Translations under genes and position numbers: made by a program | Shown: positions 56,461 through 64,000 of the stretch, piece by piece | Numbering within the stretch: the first letter of the stretch is position 1 | Layout: each line of letters begins with the position of its first letter | Notes under the pieces: model-generated | What the model was told of the DNA's origin: nothing | Seen by the model: the letters and a program-made list of their open reading frames with translations, nothing else | The model's database searches: none | Assembly (NCBI GenBank): GCA_050015355.1 | Contig: JBEKBO010000002.1 | Span: 24,025 to 88,024, forward strand | Reading direction: 5' to 3' | DNA from: CAWBRT01 sp050015355 | GTDB lineage: Bacteria > Acidobacteriota > Terriglobia > Terriglobales > Acidobacteriaceae | Length of the DNA: 64,000 nt

Positions 56461-58800
56461 ATGAAAGCCCGGGCCGTAATCTTGTGCGCGGTAATGCTTT
56501 TGCTGACCGCTATCCCCATTCCGCTCTCAGGCCAACAGAGCCGCCGAACCGTCGCAGGTCTCGTCCTGAACCCAAAGGACGAGGCCATTGCCGGAGCCAT
56601 GGTGACCGCAACCGCCGGCAAGCGCAGTTTCACGGCGCCTACCGACGCGCAAGGTCATTTCGCACTGGAATTACCTCCGGGGCCTGCCGTGCTTATTGTA
56701 TCCGGCAGGTTCTTGCAGACAACCACCTATCAGCTTTCAGCCGTTCAAGAATCCACTGCCCTGGTCATTAAAGTTCGCGAAATCATTCCCCAGCTCCGGC
56801 AGAGCGTCGTGATCACCGCCACGGCCCCGGACCCCTCGATTGACCGCCGGAACGACACCATCTACAAGAACACGCTGTTTCTGCGCGACGACCAGCTCTT
56901 CGAAACGCTCGACAGCGGCATGAACGCCGGCCAACACGAAGGCGGCGGCAAGTCGCTTGAGGTTCGCCGCTTTGGATTCAACCTCGACCACGGCGGCCTG
57001 AACGGCGGTCTCAAGGTGCTCGTCGATGACGTTCCGCAGAACCAGGCCACCCAGGCCCACGGACAAGGCTATCTCGGCTGGCTCAAGTCCCTCAGCCCCG
57101 AACTCGTCGATGACGTCGACATCATCAATGGTCCCTTCAGCGCTGAGTATGGAGATTTTTCCGCCCTCGGCGTCGTCCATATCCGCCTGAAAGAACGTCT
57201 CGAAAATGAGTGGACGTTACGCGCACAGGGTGGCAGCTTTGGCGGCTACCGCACGTTTGCGGCGTGGAGTCCAAAGTTGGAGAATGCGCAGAGTTTCCTC
57301 TCCTGGGAGCACGCATACACCGACGGCCCGTTCCAGAATCCTCTGCATTATGTGCGCGACAATTTTACCGGCAACTATACGTTCAAGCTCGATAACACGC
57401 AGTCGCTCGGCTTCAAGTTTAACGGCGGGCGCAACAACTTTGATTCGTCGGGGCAGATTCCGCTTGACCTTGTAGCCACCGGGCAGCTCGGCCGCTTTGG
57501 ATACATGGACCCCAGCGACGGCGGCAAGGTTCGCGTGGGAACAGCCAGTACGTATTACAAGAAGGATCTGAGCCCGAACGATACCCTGCGCATCGATGGA
57601 TTCGCTACGCGCTCGCTATTCGACCTCTACTCGGACTTCACGTTCTATCTCAATGACCCGGTGCACGGAGACGGCATCCAGCAGCACGACTCGCGTCTGC
57701 AGGAGGGTTCGAGTGCACAGTACATGCACGCCGGGAAGTTGTGGGGGCATCCCACACTATTCGTGGCCGGAGCCAACCTGTTCGACAGTTGGATCAACGT
57801 TGACCTCTTCCACGACCAGAACCGGCAGATCATCGCGCCTGTGCCGGGCATGCCGTGGACGGAGTCGAACGTACACATTACGAACGAGGCGGTGTACGCG
57901 CAGCAAGGGATCGATTTTCCGCACGTGCACATCGACGCGGGCCTGCGCTACGACGAGTTCCGCTTCAATCTGGCGGACCGGCTCGTGGCCGCTAACAGCG
58001 GTCTGAACTACGCGGGCAATGCGGAGCCGAAGGTAAACATCGTGTACACGCCTGCCGAGCGCATCCCGCTTGCCATCCATCTCAATTACGGACGCGCCGT
58101 CACCAGCCAGGACGCGCGTGGGATGGCGCTGGACCCGGCGGCGCCGAAGGTTGCGACCACGGACTTCTACATGGTGGGAACCTCGCACCACCTGAAGCGC
58201 TTTTCCTTGAGCACGGACATGTTCCTGATCAACCGGCAGCACGAGGATGTCTACGATCCGGATAACGGCACCATGCAGTACCAGGGGCCGAGCCGCTCGT
58301 ATGGGTGGGAGGCGAAGACCTCCGTGCAATTGAACACGCACCTGAGCTGGAACGCCGGCATCACGCAGGTCTCGAATGCCTTCTTCCTGGGCACTTCGCC
58401 ACGCCAGTACGTGGACAGCGCGCCCCACACGGTCGCCAACTCCAGCCTGACGCTTGCGCGTTGGAAAGGGCTATACAGTTCGCTGCGCTATCGCCATATT
58501 GGCCGCTACCTGCTTACGAATCCCGATGACACCTCGGTTCCGCCGGCTCCGCCTCTGCTGTCCTCGGCACGCGCCTTCGCCAGCGGGCTGGACGTGATCG
58601 ATTTTGCGGTCACCAAGAAGCTGCCCCGCGGACTGGAGTGGAATCTTGCCATCGACAACCTAAACAACAAGCACTACTACGAAACGCAGAACCTCTTCGA
58701 TTCACGCGTGACTCCGACCGCGCCAGTGGAAGCGCGCGTGCACGGAACACCCGGCTACCCCTTTGGGCTCACCACGGGATTCACCTGGCGATTTGAGTAG
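56461..58800 (+). CDS. TonB-dependent outer-membrane receptor, probably nickel-regulated
   Basis: 779 residues: signal peptide (about 1-22, AVMLLLTAIPIPLSGQ), carboxypeptidase-regulatory-like domain (about 28-95, VAGLVLNPKDEAIAGAMVTA), plug domain (VLVDDVPQNQATQAHGQGY and INGPFSAEYGDFSALGVVHI), and a barrel ending in an aromatic-rich GFTWRFE. It imports a metal chelate through the outer membrane with TonB. Adjacent nikR and the operator-like site suggest nickel (or a Ni complex); no inner-membrane nickel ABC genes are in the window. Confidence 0.92.
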   Translation: MKARAVILCAVMLLLTAIPIPLSGQQSRRTVAGLVLNPKDEAIAGAMVTATAGKRSFTAPTDAQGHFALELPPGPAVLIVSGRFLQTTTYQLSAVQESTALVIKVREIIPQLRQSVVITATAPDPSIDRRNDTIYKNTLFLRDDQLFETLDSGMNAGQHEGGGKSLEVRRFGFNLDHGGLNGGLKVLVDDVPQNQATQAHGQGYLGWLKSLSPELVDDVDIINGPFSAEYGDFSALGVVHIRLKERLENEWTLRAQGGSFGGYRTFAAWSPKLENAQSFLSWEHAYTDGPFQNPLHYVRDNFTGNYTFKLDNTQSLGFKFNGGRNNFDSSGQIPLDLVATGQLGRFGYMDPSDGGKVRVGTASTYYKKDLSPNDTLRIDGFATRSLFDLYSDFTFYLNDPVHGDGIQQHDSRLQEGSSAQYMHAGKLWGHPTLFVAGANLFDSWINVDLFHDQNRQIIAPVPGMPWTESNVHITNEAVYAQQGIDFPHVHIDAGLRYDEFRFNLADRLVAANSGLNYAGNAEPKVNIVYTPAERIPLAIHLNYGRAVTSQDARGMALDPAAPKVATTDFYMVGTSHHLKRFSLSTDMFLINRQHEDVYDPDNGTMQYQGPSRSYGWEAKTSVQLNTHLSWNAGITQVSNAFFLGTSPRQYVDSAPHTVANSSLTLARWKGLYSSLRYRHIGRYLLTNPDDTSVPPAPPLLSSARAFASGLDVIDFAVTKKLPRGLEWNLAIDNLNNKHYYETQNLFDSRVTPTAPVEARVHGTPGYPFGLTTGFTWRFE

Positions 58801-58843
58801 AGCTGGTGTTGAGCAGGATTCCGACACCAAAAAATATCCTGCC

Positions 58844-58908
58844 CTAGCAGTTTCGAGAAAGGTGTATCCCATGAAACCCGGGTGATACACCCATTCTGAA
58901 ACCGCTTC
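58844..58908. repeat. short palindrome with GTGTATCCC inverted ends
   Basis: AGCAGTTTCGAGAAAGGTG-TATCCC pairs with GGGTGATACACC-CATTCTGAAACCGC with almost no interior, the minimal form of the terminal-repeat family at 15634, 46512 and 52226. Confidence 0.82.
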
Positions 58909-58945
58909 AGCAGACCGTTTTCGCGGACAAGACGCGGAACCGAAA

Positions 58946-60136
58946 TCAGACTTTCAACTGGCCCTGAATGTACTGTTTCGCTTTCTTGTCGGTATTCTCG
59001 TTCAGCTCCAGCACCGAGAACTTAACGTCCTGCTGACCGTTGAGCCGAATGTAGTTCATGATCGCCGGATGCTTGTAGATGTCGCCCGGCTGGAAGACCA
59101 GCATTTCCGGCACTTCGCTTTCCGGCAGGTTCCACACATATTTCAGGAAGCCCCGGTTGCGAGCTGTCCGATTCTTCTGCACTTCCCACAGCGTTCCCGG
59201 TCCAATGCTCGGGTCGGAAACGTCTTTCGGCGTCATCGTCGCGCGCGCGTACTCCAGGAATGCATAAGCGAAGATCTCATGCGCCAGCAGGTTTTCCGAA
59301 GCAAAAATGGGAGCCGACTCCGGTTCGACGACATAGCCGGCGTCAGGCCCAATCAGCGTCATGACCGAACGGCCTGACGTGACCGCCAATCTCAGCTTCG
59401 ACTTGATCTCCGGGACTTCATTGATCTCCTCGTACATCGGATAGTAATTCGCGCCGCCCTGGTGGAACACCTTGCGGCTGTCCTCCCGCAGGAAGCCGAC
59501 ACCGATCTTCATGCCTGACGTAAGGTCGGCGAAGCCATGCGAACCCAGGCGCGGCAGATAGATGATGTGATCGACCTCGTTAACGAACGAGGTAATGCGC
59601 AACGGTTGCTTCCAGTGATTTTCGCCAATCGGCGAGGTCTCGATGTATGCCCCGTAGCCACGTTCCTCGAAGAAAACCGGAGTCGCACCGTTCTTCTCAG
59701 TAATAGCCAAAAGCCCCGAGGACTGGGCGAAGGCCCGCGAAGTGCCTCTTACCTGTCCCTGCGCCGTCCAGTAAACGTTGCGAACGCCAGATTGATCGCC
59801 GACATAGACCTTCGTGGCACCATGCTCCTTCAATACCTTGAGCAAACAATCCAGCGACCAGGGGTCGGAGGTTGCAGGAAAGGGATTACCGGAGTTCAAA
59901 GCGAGCTTAATAAGAACGCTGTCGCCCTTTTTCAACCACGAAAAATCCGTAGATTTTTCGATCATCCTCTTGAACAGCGTGTAGGATGTATCCCCTTTAG
60001 GCAACCAAGCCGCGCTCAGTTGGGCGTTCTTGGCCGGTGCCGCTAGCTTCTTATTGTCTAAAGCGAAGCCCACGCCGCCCAGAAGCGCCATGGAAGACAT
60101 ACTGCCAACAGTCCACAAGAAATCCCGACGGTCCAT
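58946..60136 (-). CDS. DUF362 domain protein with a Tat signal
   Basis: 396 residues. The N-terminus has the twin-Arg signal DRRDFLWTVGSMSSMALLGG. DUF362 features: VLIKLALNSGNPFPATSDP near residue 80, ATKVYVGDQSGV, and a Glu/Asp-rich core (ITSFVNEVDHIIYLPRL, SHGFADLTSGMKIGVGFL). DUF362 proteins are often linked to Fe-S proteins, but no CXXC cluster is present here. Export by Tat suggests it folds with a cofactor in the cytoplasm. The reaction is unknown. Confidence 0.85.
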   Translation of the reverse strand: MDRRDFLWTVGSMSSMALLGGVGFALDNKKLAAPAKNAQLSAAWLPKGDTSYTLFKRMIEKSTDFSWLKKGDSVLIKLALNSGNPFPATSDPWSLDCLLKVLKEHGATKVYVGDQSGVRNVYWTAQGQVRGTSRAFAQSSGLLAITEKNGATPVFFEERGYGAYIETSPIGENHWKQPLRITSFVNEVDHIIYLPRLGSHGFADLTSGMKIGVGFLREDSRKVFHQGGANYYPMYEEINEVPEIKSKLRLAVTSGRSVMTLIGPDAGYVVEPESAPIFASENLLAHEIFAYAFLEYARATMTPKDVSDPSIGPGTLWEVQKNRTARNRGFLKYVWNLPESEVPEMLVFQPGDIYKHPAIMNYIRLNGQQDVKFSVLELNENTDKKAKQYIQGQLKV

Positions 60137-60280
60137 ATAGTTGTGCCCCCTTGCGATTTACCGCGTGTTTTTTCGCGAAAACCGGAGTTCGCTCTCATTT
60201 ATCACTTGCCGACAGCCCAAGTCAATCAAATTGAGACGCACCTTCGTTTTCTCGATGAACTGATTCCGTTTGTGAGGTGA

Positions 60281-60667
60281 CTACTGTGAGGTCGATGCTT
60301 CGCCCATCGGCAGCAACCGCGCGAGAATCGCGTGGAGTTGTCCGGGATCAACCGGCTTATGGAGAAACTCGGCGGCTCCCAGTTCCCTGGCCATGCGTTC
60401 CGTTTCAGGGTCGTTGGCGCCGGTTACGACTATTACCGGAATCTGCTGTGTTTTGGAGGACATCCGCAGCTTTCGCAGGACGTCGATTCCAGAGCCGGCA
60501 GGCATATTGATATCAAGCACAATAGCGTCCGGCACCTCCCGCAATGCCGACATCCACGCCTGCATGGCATCCACTGCGACTGTTACGGCGAATCCTTTTG
60601 CCGCCAGACAAGCGGAGAATATCTGGATTTGAACCCGGGAGTCGTCGGCGATCAAGATTCTCGGCAT
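60281..60667 (-). CDS. response regulator receiver protein (CheY-like)
   Basis: 128 residues, one receiver domain: acidic pair in IADDSRVQ, phosphoacceptor Asp in AIVLDINMPAGSG, Thr in VVTGAND and Lys in LHKPVDPGQL. No output domain follows, so it acts through protein contacts. It is next to the GGDEF-PilZ gene on the same strand (gap about 185 bases), which suggests a shared c-di-GMP pathway. Confidence 0.9.
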   Translation of the reverse strand: MPRILIADDSRVQIQIFSACLAAKGFAVTVAVDAMQAWMSALREVPDAIVLDINMPAGSGIDVLRKLRMSSKTQQIPVIVVTGANDPETERMARELGAAEFLHKPVDPGQLHAILARLLPMGEASTSQ

Positions 60668-60851
60668 ATGAAATCTACCGTCGGGGTTAATCAGGCATTT
60701 TAAAGTATATCCGACGGAGCAAATGTATGGTCCGCCCTTGAACGATTAGTCCCTAAACGAGCACAGAGGGGGCCAGAAGATCCTTTGCGCGGGAGCATGG
60801 ATCTCACGCGGACTCAGGCGGCTGTGCCGGTGCATGTGTCTCCTCACGCCC

Positions 60852-62732
60852 TTATCGTACATCGTCTAAATTGAGCAAAACCGAGATTTTCGTCCCGGGA
60901 GCAAGTGGAGGCACTTCGACACGGTCATGATTTATGACGATATCGCTCATGGTCGCATGAAATCGATACTCGGCTCCTGCCGGGCGGAAGGTAATAGAGC
61001 CTGAACATCGATATTGCGGAAACAGCCTTTGCTCGGGAGATCCGGCCACATCCGAAACTTTCGGCTTCTCAGAAATTGTCGTACCAATGGAGGGTTCTAT
61101 CTGATGAATTTGCGATGAGTTCTTCGTTCGATCGCGGCGATAATCATCTCCGAAAATTCGCGGAATCACTCGCCCCCAAATAAGCTTTCCATTGTCAACC
61201 AGTTGCAGGCCGATCTGATTCTGCACTAGCGTGCCCTCGGCGCCAACCCAAGCCACCCGGTATCTCGCTTTACTGATCGCGTGTTGAATACCGACAATAC
61301 AGCCTTTTTCGAGCGAACCGGTGACTCCTTCCAGTCGAGCACCCGTGGTGGTTATATCGACCGTCACAGCTTCATGCTCAAATAACTCGCCATTAACGTC
61401 CATACCCCACAGGCGAACGGGGAGAACCACGTTTAAACGTTGTTCGCGTCTCATCCCTTGCCTAAGGTCAAGTTCTGAGTGCAAAATAACTCGGTTCCGG
61501 CCACTGTTCTTGGCTTCGTAAAGCGCAATATCGGCAGCCTCAAGCAGATCAGATTTGGACTGCGCATCTCGTGGAAATGACGCCACGCCAAGACTAATAG
61601 TTAGCTGTACTAGTTGTGATGATGAACCTACAGCAAAACCAGTGCCTTCGATTTCCTCACGCAAGCGTTGAGCTACGTGATCTGCGCCCACCAAGTTGGT
61701 GTCAGGGAGGATGATGATAAATTCCTCGCCTCCATATCGTGCCACCGTATCAATCTCACGCCTGTCTTTCATCAAACGCGAGGCGATCTCACGCAGTATT
61801 ATGTCGCCCGCCTGGTGCCCATACCTGTCGTTGACTAGCTTAAAATGATCGACATCAATGAGTACCAAGGATAGTGGATTACCGTTGCGCTCAGCGCGCT
61901 TGATTTCCCGATCGAGGTGTTCCTCAAAATATCTGCGAGTTTTTAGGCCAGTTAGGAAGTCAGTAAACGCCAACTCGATCAGTGCCTCGTTGGCGTGCTC
62001 CTGCTGAAATAGCTTTTCCGATAACAAAGACAGCATCCACAGGAACTGGGCATCTTCTTCAGTGAAACTATTGGGAGCCGCGCCGAACAACTGCAGAACG
62101 CCCAGAACCTGCGAGTCTACAAACAGCGGAACTACCAACAGGGATTGCGCTCCAACCGCGGCCAACAGCAGATCTGCCTCGGGATGAGCACCGCACGGAA
62201 TCAGCACTGGTCCCTGGCACACCCTAGCCCAATCGTTGACTAGATTGGAGCGTTCCAGAGTCTCCGTAACAGGCATATCAAGGTGGCGGGTCAGACGCAA
62301 GCGGAGTTGTTTCTGTTCTTTTTCCCAGAAAAATGCCAGGCCGCCACTGTACGGAACAATCTCACCAGCCAGATCACAAAACAAACTCAAGGCCTGTTCC
62401 AACTCTAGCTTAAGCCCAGCAAGCGTACTCATTCGTAGCAGAACGTTAACAGCTTGACAGCGACTGTCCAGTGTTTCTCGGCTTAATTCAGCGAACGCCC
62501 TGATCACGCATTGGTCAGGAGGCAAGGACGCTGCCGACCGAAAGCTAACAGACTTACGACCGCGCGCAGCGCTTGGATCTTGCACCGTCGAACGCGCAGC
62601 TACCTGTGGTCCGTTTCCCGAGGATGCAGGCTTCAGCACGCCATCCTTTCCGCCGCCAGAGACGGCCAGGCAGTCTTCGGTCGGAGCGGAAAAGCGAAAC
62701 TCGGGGATGACGCCCAACACGAGAAGCTCCAT
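60852..62732 (-). CDS. GAF-GGDEF diguanylate cyclase with C-terminal PilZ domain
   Basis: 626 residues: an N-terminal ~95 residues without recognised domain, a GAF-like domain (about 100-250), a GGDEF domain (about 260-425) with active site ARYGGEEFIIILP and an intact inhibitory RXXD site (REID) five residues before it, and a PilZ domain from about 435 (MRREQRLNVVLPVRL, DITTTGARLEG). A further beta-rich tail resembles a second, degenerate PilZ domain. It makes c-di-GMP and may sense it through the same chain. The ATG at 62732 has no clear ribosome-binding site. Confidence 0.9.
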   Translation of the reverse strand: MELLVLGVIPEFRFSAPTEDCLAVSGGGKDGVLKPASSGNGPQVAARSTVQDPSAARGRKSVSFRSAASLPPDQCVIRAFAELSRETLDSRCQAVNVLLRMSTLAGLKLELEQALSLFCDLAGEIVPYSGGLAFFWEKEQKQLRLRLTRHLDMPVTETLERSNLVNDWARVCQGPVLIPCGAHPEADLLLAAVGAQSLLVVPLFVDSQVLGVLQLFGAAPNSFTEEDAQFLWMLSLLSEKLFQQEHANEALIELAFTDFLTGLKTRRYFEEHLDREIKRAERNGNPLSLVLIDVDHFKLVNDRYGHQAGDIILREIASRLMKDRREIDTVARYGGEEFIIILPDTNLVGADHVAQRLREEIEGTGFAVGSSSQLVQLTISLGVASFPRDAQSKSDLLEAADIALYEAKNSGRNRVILHSELDLRQGMRREQRLNVVLPVRLWGMDVNGELFEHEAVTVDITTTGARLEGVTGSLEKGCIVGIQHAISKARYRVAWVGAEGTLVQNQIGLQLVDNGKLIWGRVIPRIFGDDYRRDRTKNSSQIHQIEPSIGTTISEKPKVSDVAGSPEQRLFPQYRCSGSITFRPAGAEYRFHATMSDIVINHDRVEVPPLAPGTKISVLLNLDDVR

Positions 62733-63247
62733 TGATAGCTACGATATTGCAATTCGCGAGGCGTGCCCATAAATATGCTCCCGCAGAAGTTTAACGGTCA
62801 CAAGTTACACTCCGCCATCTCATGCCCGACCGCACCTCTCCCTCAGGAGATCGTGTGCCGCAGCCGCAAACGTGTATGCCGCCACAGTTCGTCGTCCAAC
62901 ACGAAGTCACGTACACTCCTTTGGCCTATTGTCATGAGCAAACAACGCCCACTAACTGGATAACACCATCCGCTGCAATCTACGTGCCAAACGCTTAGGC
63001 CACGAGGGGGGAATACCTACCGTCCAGACGGACATGGGATCACGCTTACGAAATGGGTGCATATGGCATACGCATTCGGGCCAGTCTCGGCAGAGTGGCA
63101 CGGAAACCATCGAGGTCCCAAGATGAGCCATCGCCAGATTGGAGGTGCCCAGGAGTATTTTGCCTAATTTGTTAGGCCGGATGTGCAGAGTGCAAATTCG
63201 CGTGGGCTTGTCCTGCGCGAAACCTCTTCTGCCACAATCTGCCAGAA
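62733..63247. other. intergenic gap without a supported gene
   Basis: About 515 bases. Open frames here (such as one of 99 codons on the minus strand) have no family features, and no hairpin repeat of the other families is seen. Confidence 0.6.
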
Positions 63248-63589
63248 TCAATTAATTTGAGTCTCGGTTATCCAGCGGCGCAGGTGGAAGCGGTCAATTT
63301 CACAGAGGCCAGCGAACCTCAGTCCTGCCCGGCCTGTGGAATCGCACCAGATAACGTCGGCTGCCCCCGAAATCTCGACTTTCGTCTTCGGCAAGGGAAA
63401 CTGGAACTCTATTCGCCAACCTTGCTGCAAAATCTCCATGGCTTGGATCGCCATGCCATCTTCGCTCAGGTTGAGTATAAAGCCGGGAGTATCCGCCGCT
63501 TTTGTGAGGTAGACCAAAGGCTTGACCTCAATGCGCGCGCCCTGCCTTCGGTATATTGTATGACAGATGCCTTCTTCTGGTGTAGCCAT
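63248..63589 (-). CDS. PilZ domain protein
   Basis: About 113 residues from ATG 63589, one PilZ domain: RRQGARIEVKPLVYL as the Arg-rich N-terminal binding strip, LNLSEDGMAI (NXSXXG) and the closing GRAGLRFAGL. AAGGA lies about ten bases before the ATG. The frame continues upstream to 63751 with a Cys-rich stretch (CKYKYCHAVEPLCKDC) that could be a small zinc-binding extension; a TTG start there would give 167 residues. It probably binds c-di-GMP, next to the diguanylate cyclase gene. Confidence 0.75.
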   Translation of the reverse strand: MATPEEGICHTIYRRQGARIEVKPLVYLTKAADTPGFILNLSEDGMAIQAMEILQQGWRIEFQFPLPKTKVEISGAADVIWCDSTGRAGLRFAGLCEIDRFHLRRWITETQIN

Positions 63590-63751
63590 CTTGCGACAAT
63601 CCTTGCACAAGGGTTCTACGGCATGGCAATATTTATACTTGCATGTTTCGTGCCAGAGTAAGTCGTTGAATTTGAATCGTGAAAGTCTACCCTTTTCTGT
63701 CGCAGAACACGATGTTGTCTCCCTCACCAGTCCAAAATACCTGCAGAGCAA

Positions 63752-64000
63752 GCCTCAAAACTAATTTTGGTGACATCTTAGTTACTATGTTGGTCGCCGC
63801 GCGTTAGCAGTTATAAACAGCGACGAAGGCTGGGAGTGCAAACCATTGCATGGTAAATGAGGAATTTGTTTTCTGTTTCCGGAACTTGTCAACGATTTTG
63901 AGACACCCGGCGGCGTTAATTAGTGAGCATTTTCCTGACTCGCCGTCGTCAAAACAGGCGGATTTATCCAGGCTGCCGTCGGCGGCTGCTGGGGTTTGGG
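63752..64000. other. right-edge region, no gene seen
   Basis: No coding frame is supported. The last ~30 bases (GGCTGCCGTCGGCGGCTGCTGGGG-like) resemble one half of a 38-bp hairpin element cut by the window end; the match is weak. Confidence 0.4.

Noticed and set aside
62952..63251. 99-codon minus-strand frame overlapping the PilZ stop
   Set aside because: Its TTG overlaps the upstream stop, but it has no family features and unusual composition.

Overview
The window reads as a chromosomal segment of a soil-type Acidobacteriota (Terriglobia-like) bacterium. This is an inference. It rests on the high GC, the TonB-dependent receptor with an N-terminal carboxypeptidase-like domain, the very large multihaem cytochromes, the GGDEF/PilZ proteins, and the many short palindromic repeats that punctuate gene ends. 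No rRNA, tRNA, CRISPR array or insertion sequence with a transposase was seen. About 50 protein genes are supported, most of them chromosomal metabolism.

Left part (1-21000). An acyltransferase domain cut by the window edge is followed by two Xer-type recombinase genes (xerC-like, xerD-like) on the minus strand, with a three-copy repeat array next to xerD. Then come a DUF72 gene and a LigD-type primase-polymerase gene broken by one missing base in an A run, a nucleotidyltransferase-fold protein, a metallophosphoesterase, and a pair of M16 peptidases with only one active member. A lower-GC orphan gene (candidate PD-(D/E)XK nuclease) sits between two near-identical repeats. Next are a radical SAM protein, a DUF4870 membrane protein, a Crp/Fnr regulator, a ferredoxin plus Cys-rich partner, a split chromate transporter, a PilZ protein and guaA.

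Central part (21000-30500). A four-gene minus-strand cluster encodes a multihaem electron-transfer system: an 11-haem cytochrome fused to a cytochrome b, a 19-haem membrane-anchored cytochrome, a cytochrome b subunit, and a NapC-like 7-haem protein. Two Crp/Fnr-family genes lie upstream, one without its DNA-binding domain. GTGA-N6-TCAC palindromes occur as tandem pairs with 22-bp centre spacing upstream of the cytochrome operon, upstream of the truncated regulator, and (slightly imperfect) between the first Crp/Fnr gene and the ferredoxin gene. This looks like one anaerobic or redox regulon.

Right-central part (30500-46700). Acyl-CoA dehydrogenase, a FixC-FixX fusion, EtfB and EtfA form a route from acyl-CoA to quinone, followed by an acyl-CoA synthetase. 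After these come a LeuA-like synthase, an MFS carrier, a Tat-exported MmgE/PrpD-like protein and malate synthase. A 195-bp element lies in opposite orientations on the two sides of fixCX-etfB.

Right part (46700-64000). Two rhodaneses diverge from cysM-mec-cysO-moeZ, a complete sulfur-carrier-dependent cysteine synthesis set in which the carrier has a four-residue tail after its GG. Then come an alpha/beta hydrolase, a glycolate/lactate oxidase subunit, an MFS carrier, nikR with a candidate operator in front of a TonB-dependent receptor, a DUF362 protein, a response regulator, a GAF-GGDEF-PilZ protein and a PilZ protein.

Throughout, several families of short palindromic elements sit at gene 3' ends. 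Two have conserved ends but different stems from copy to copy, and one (38 bp) has entered coding sequence and other repeats.
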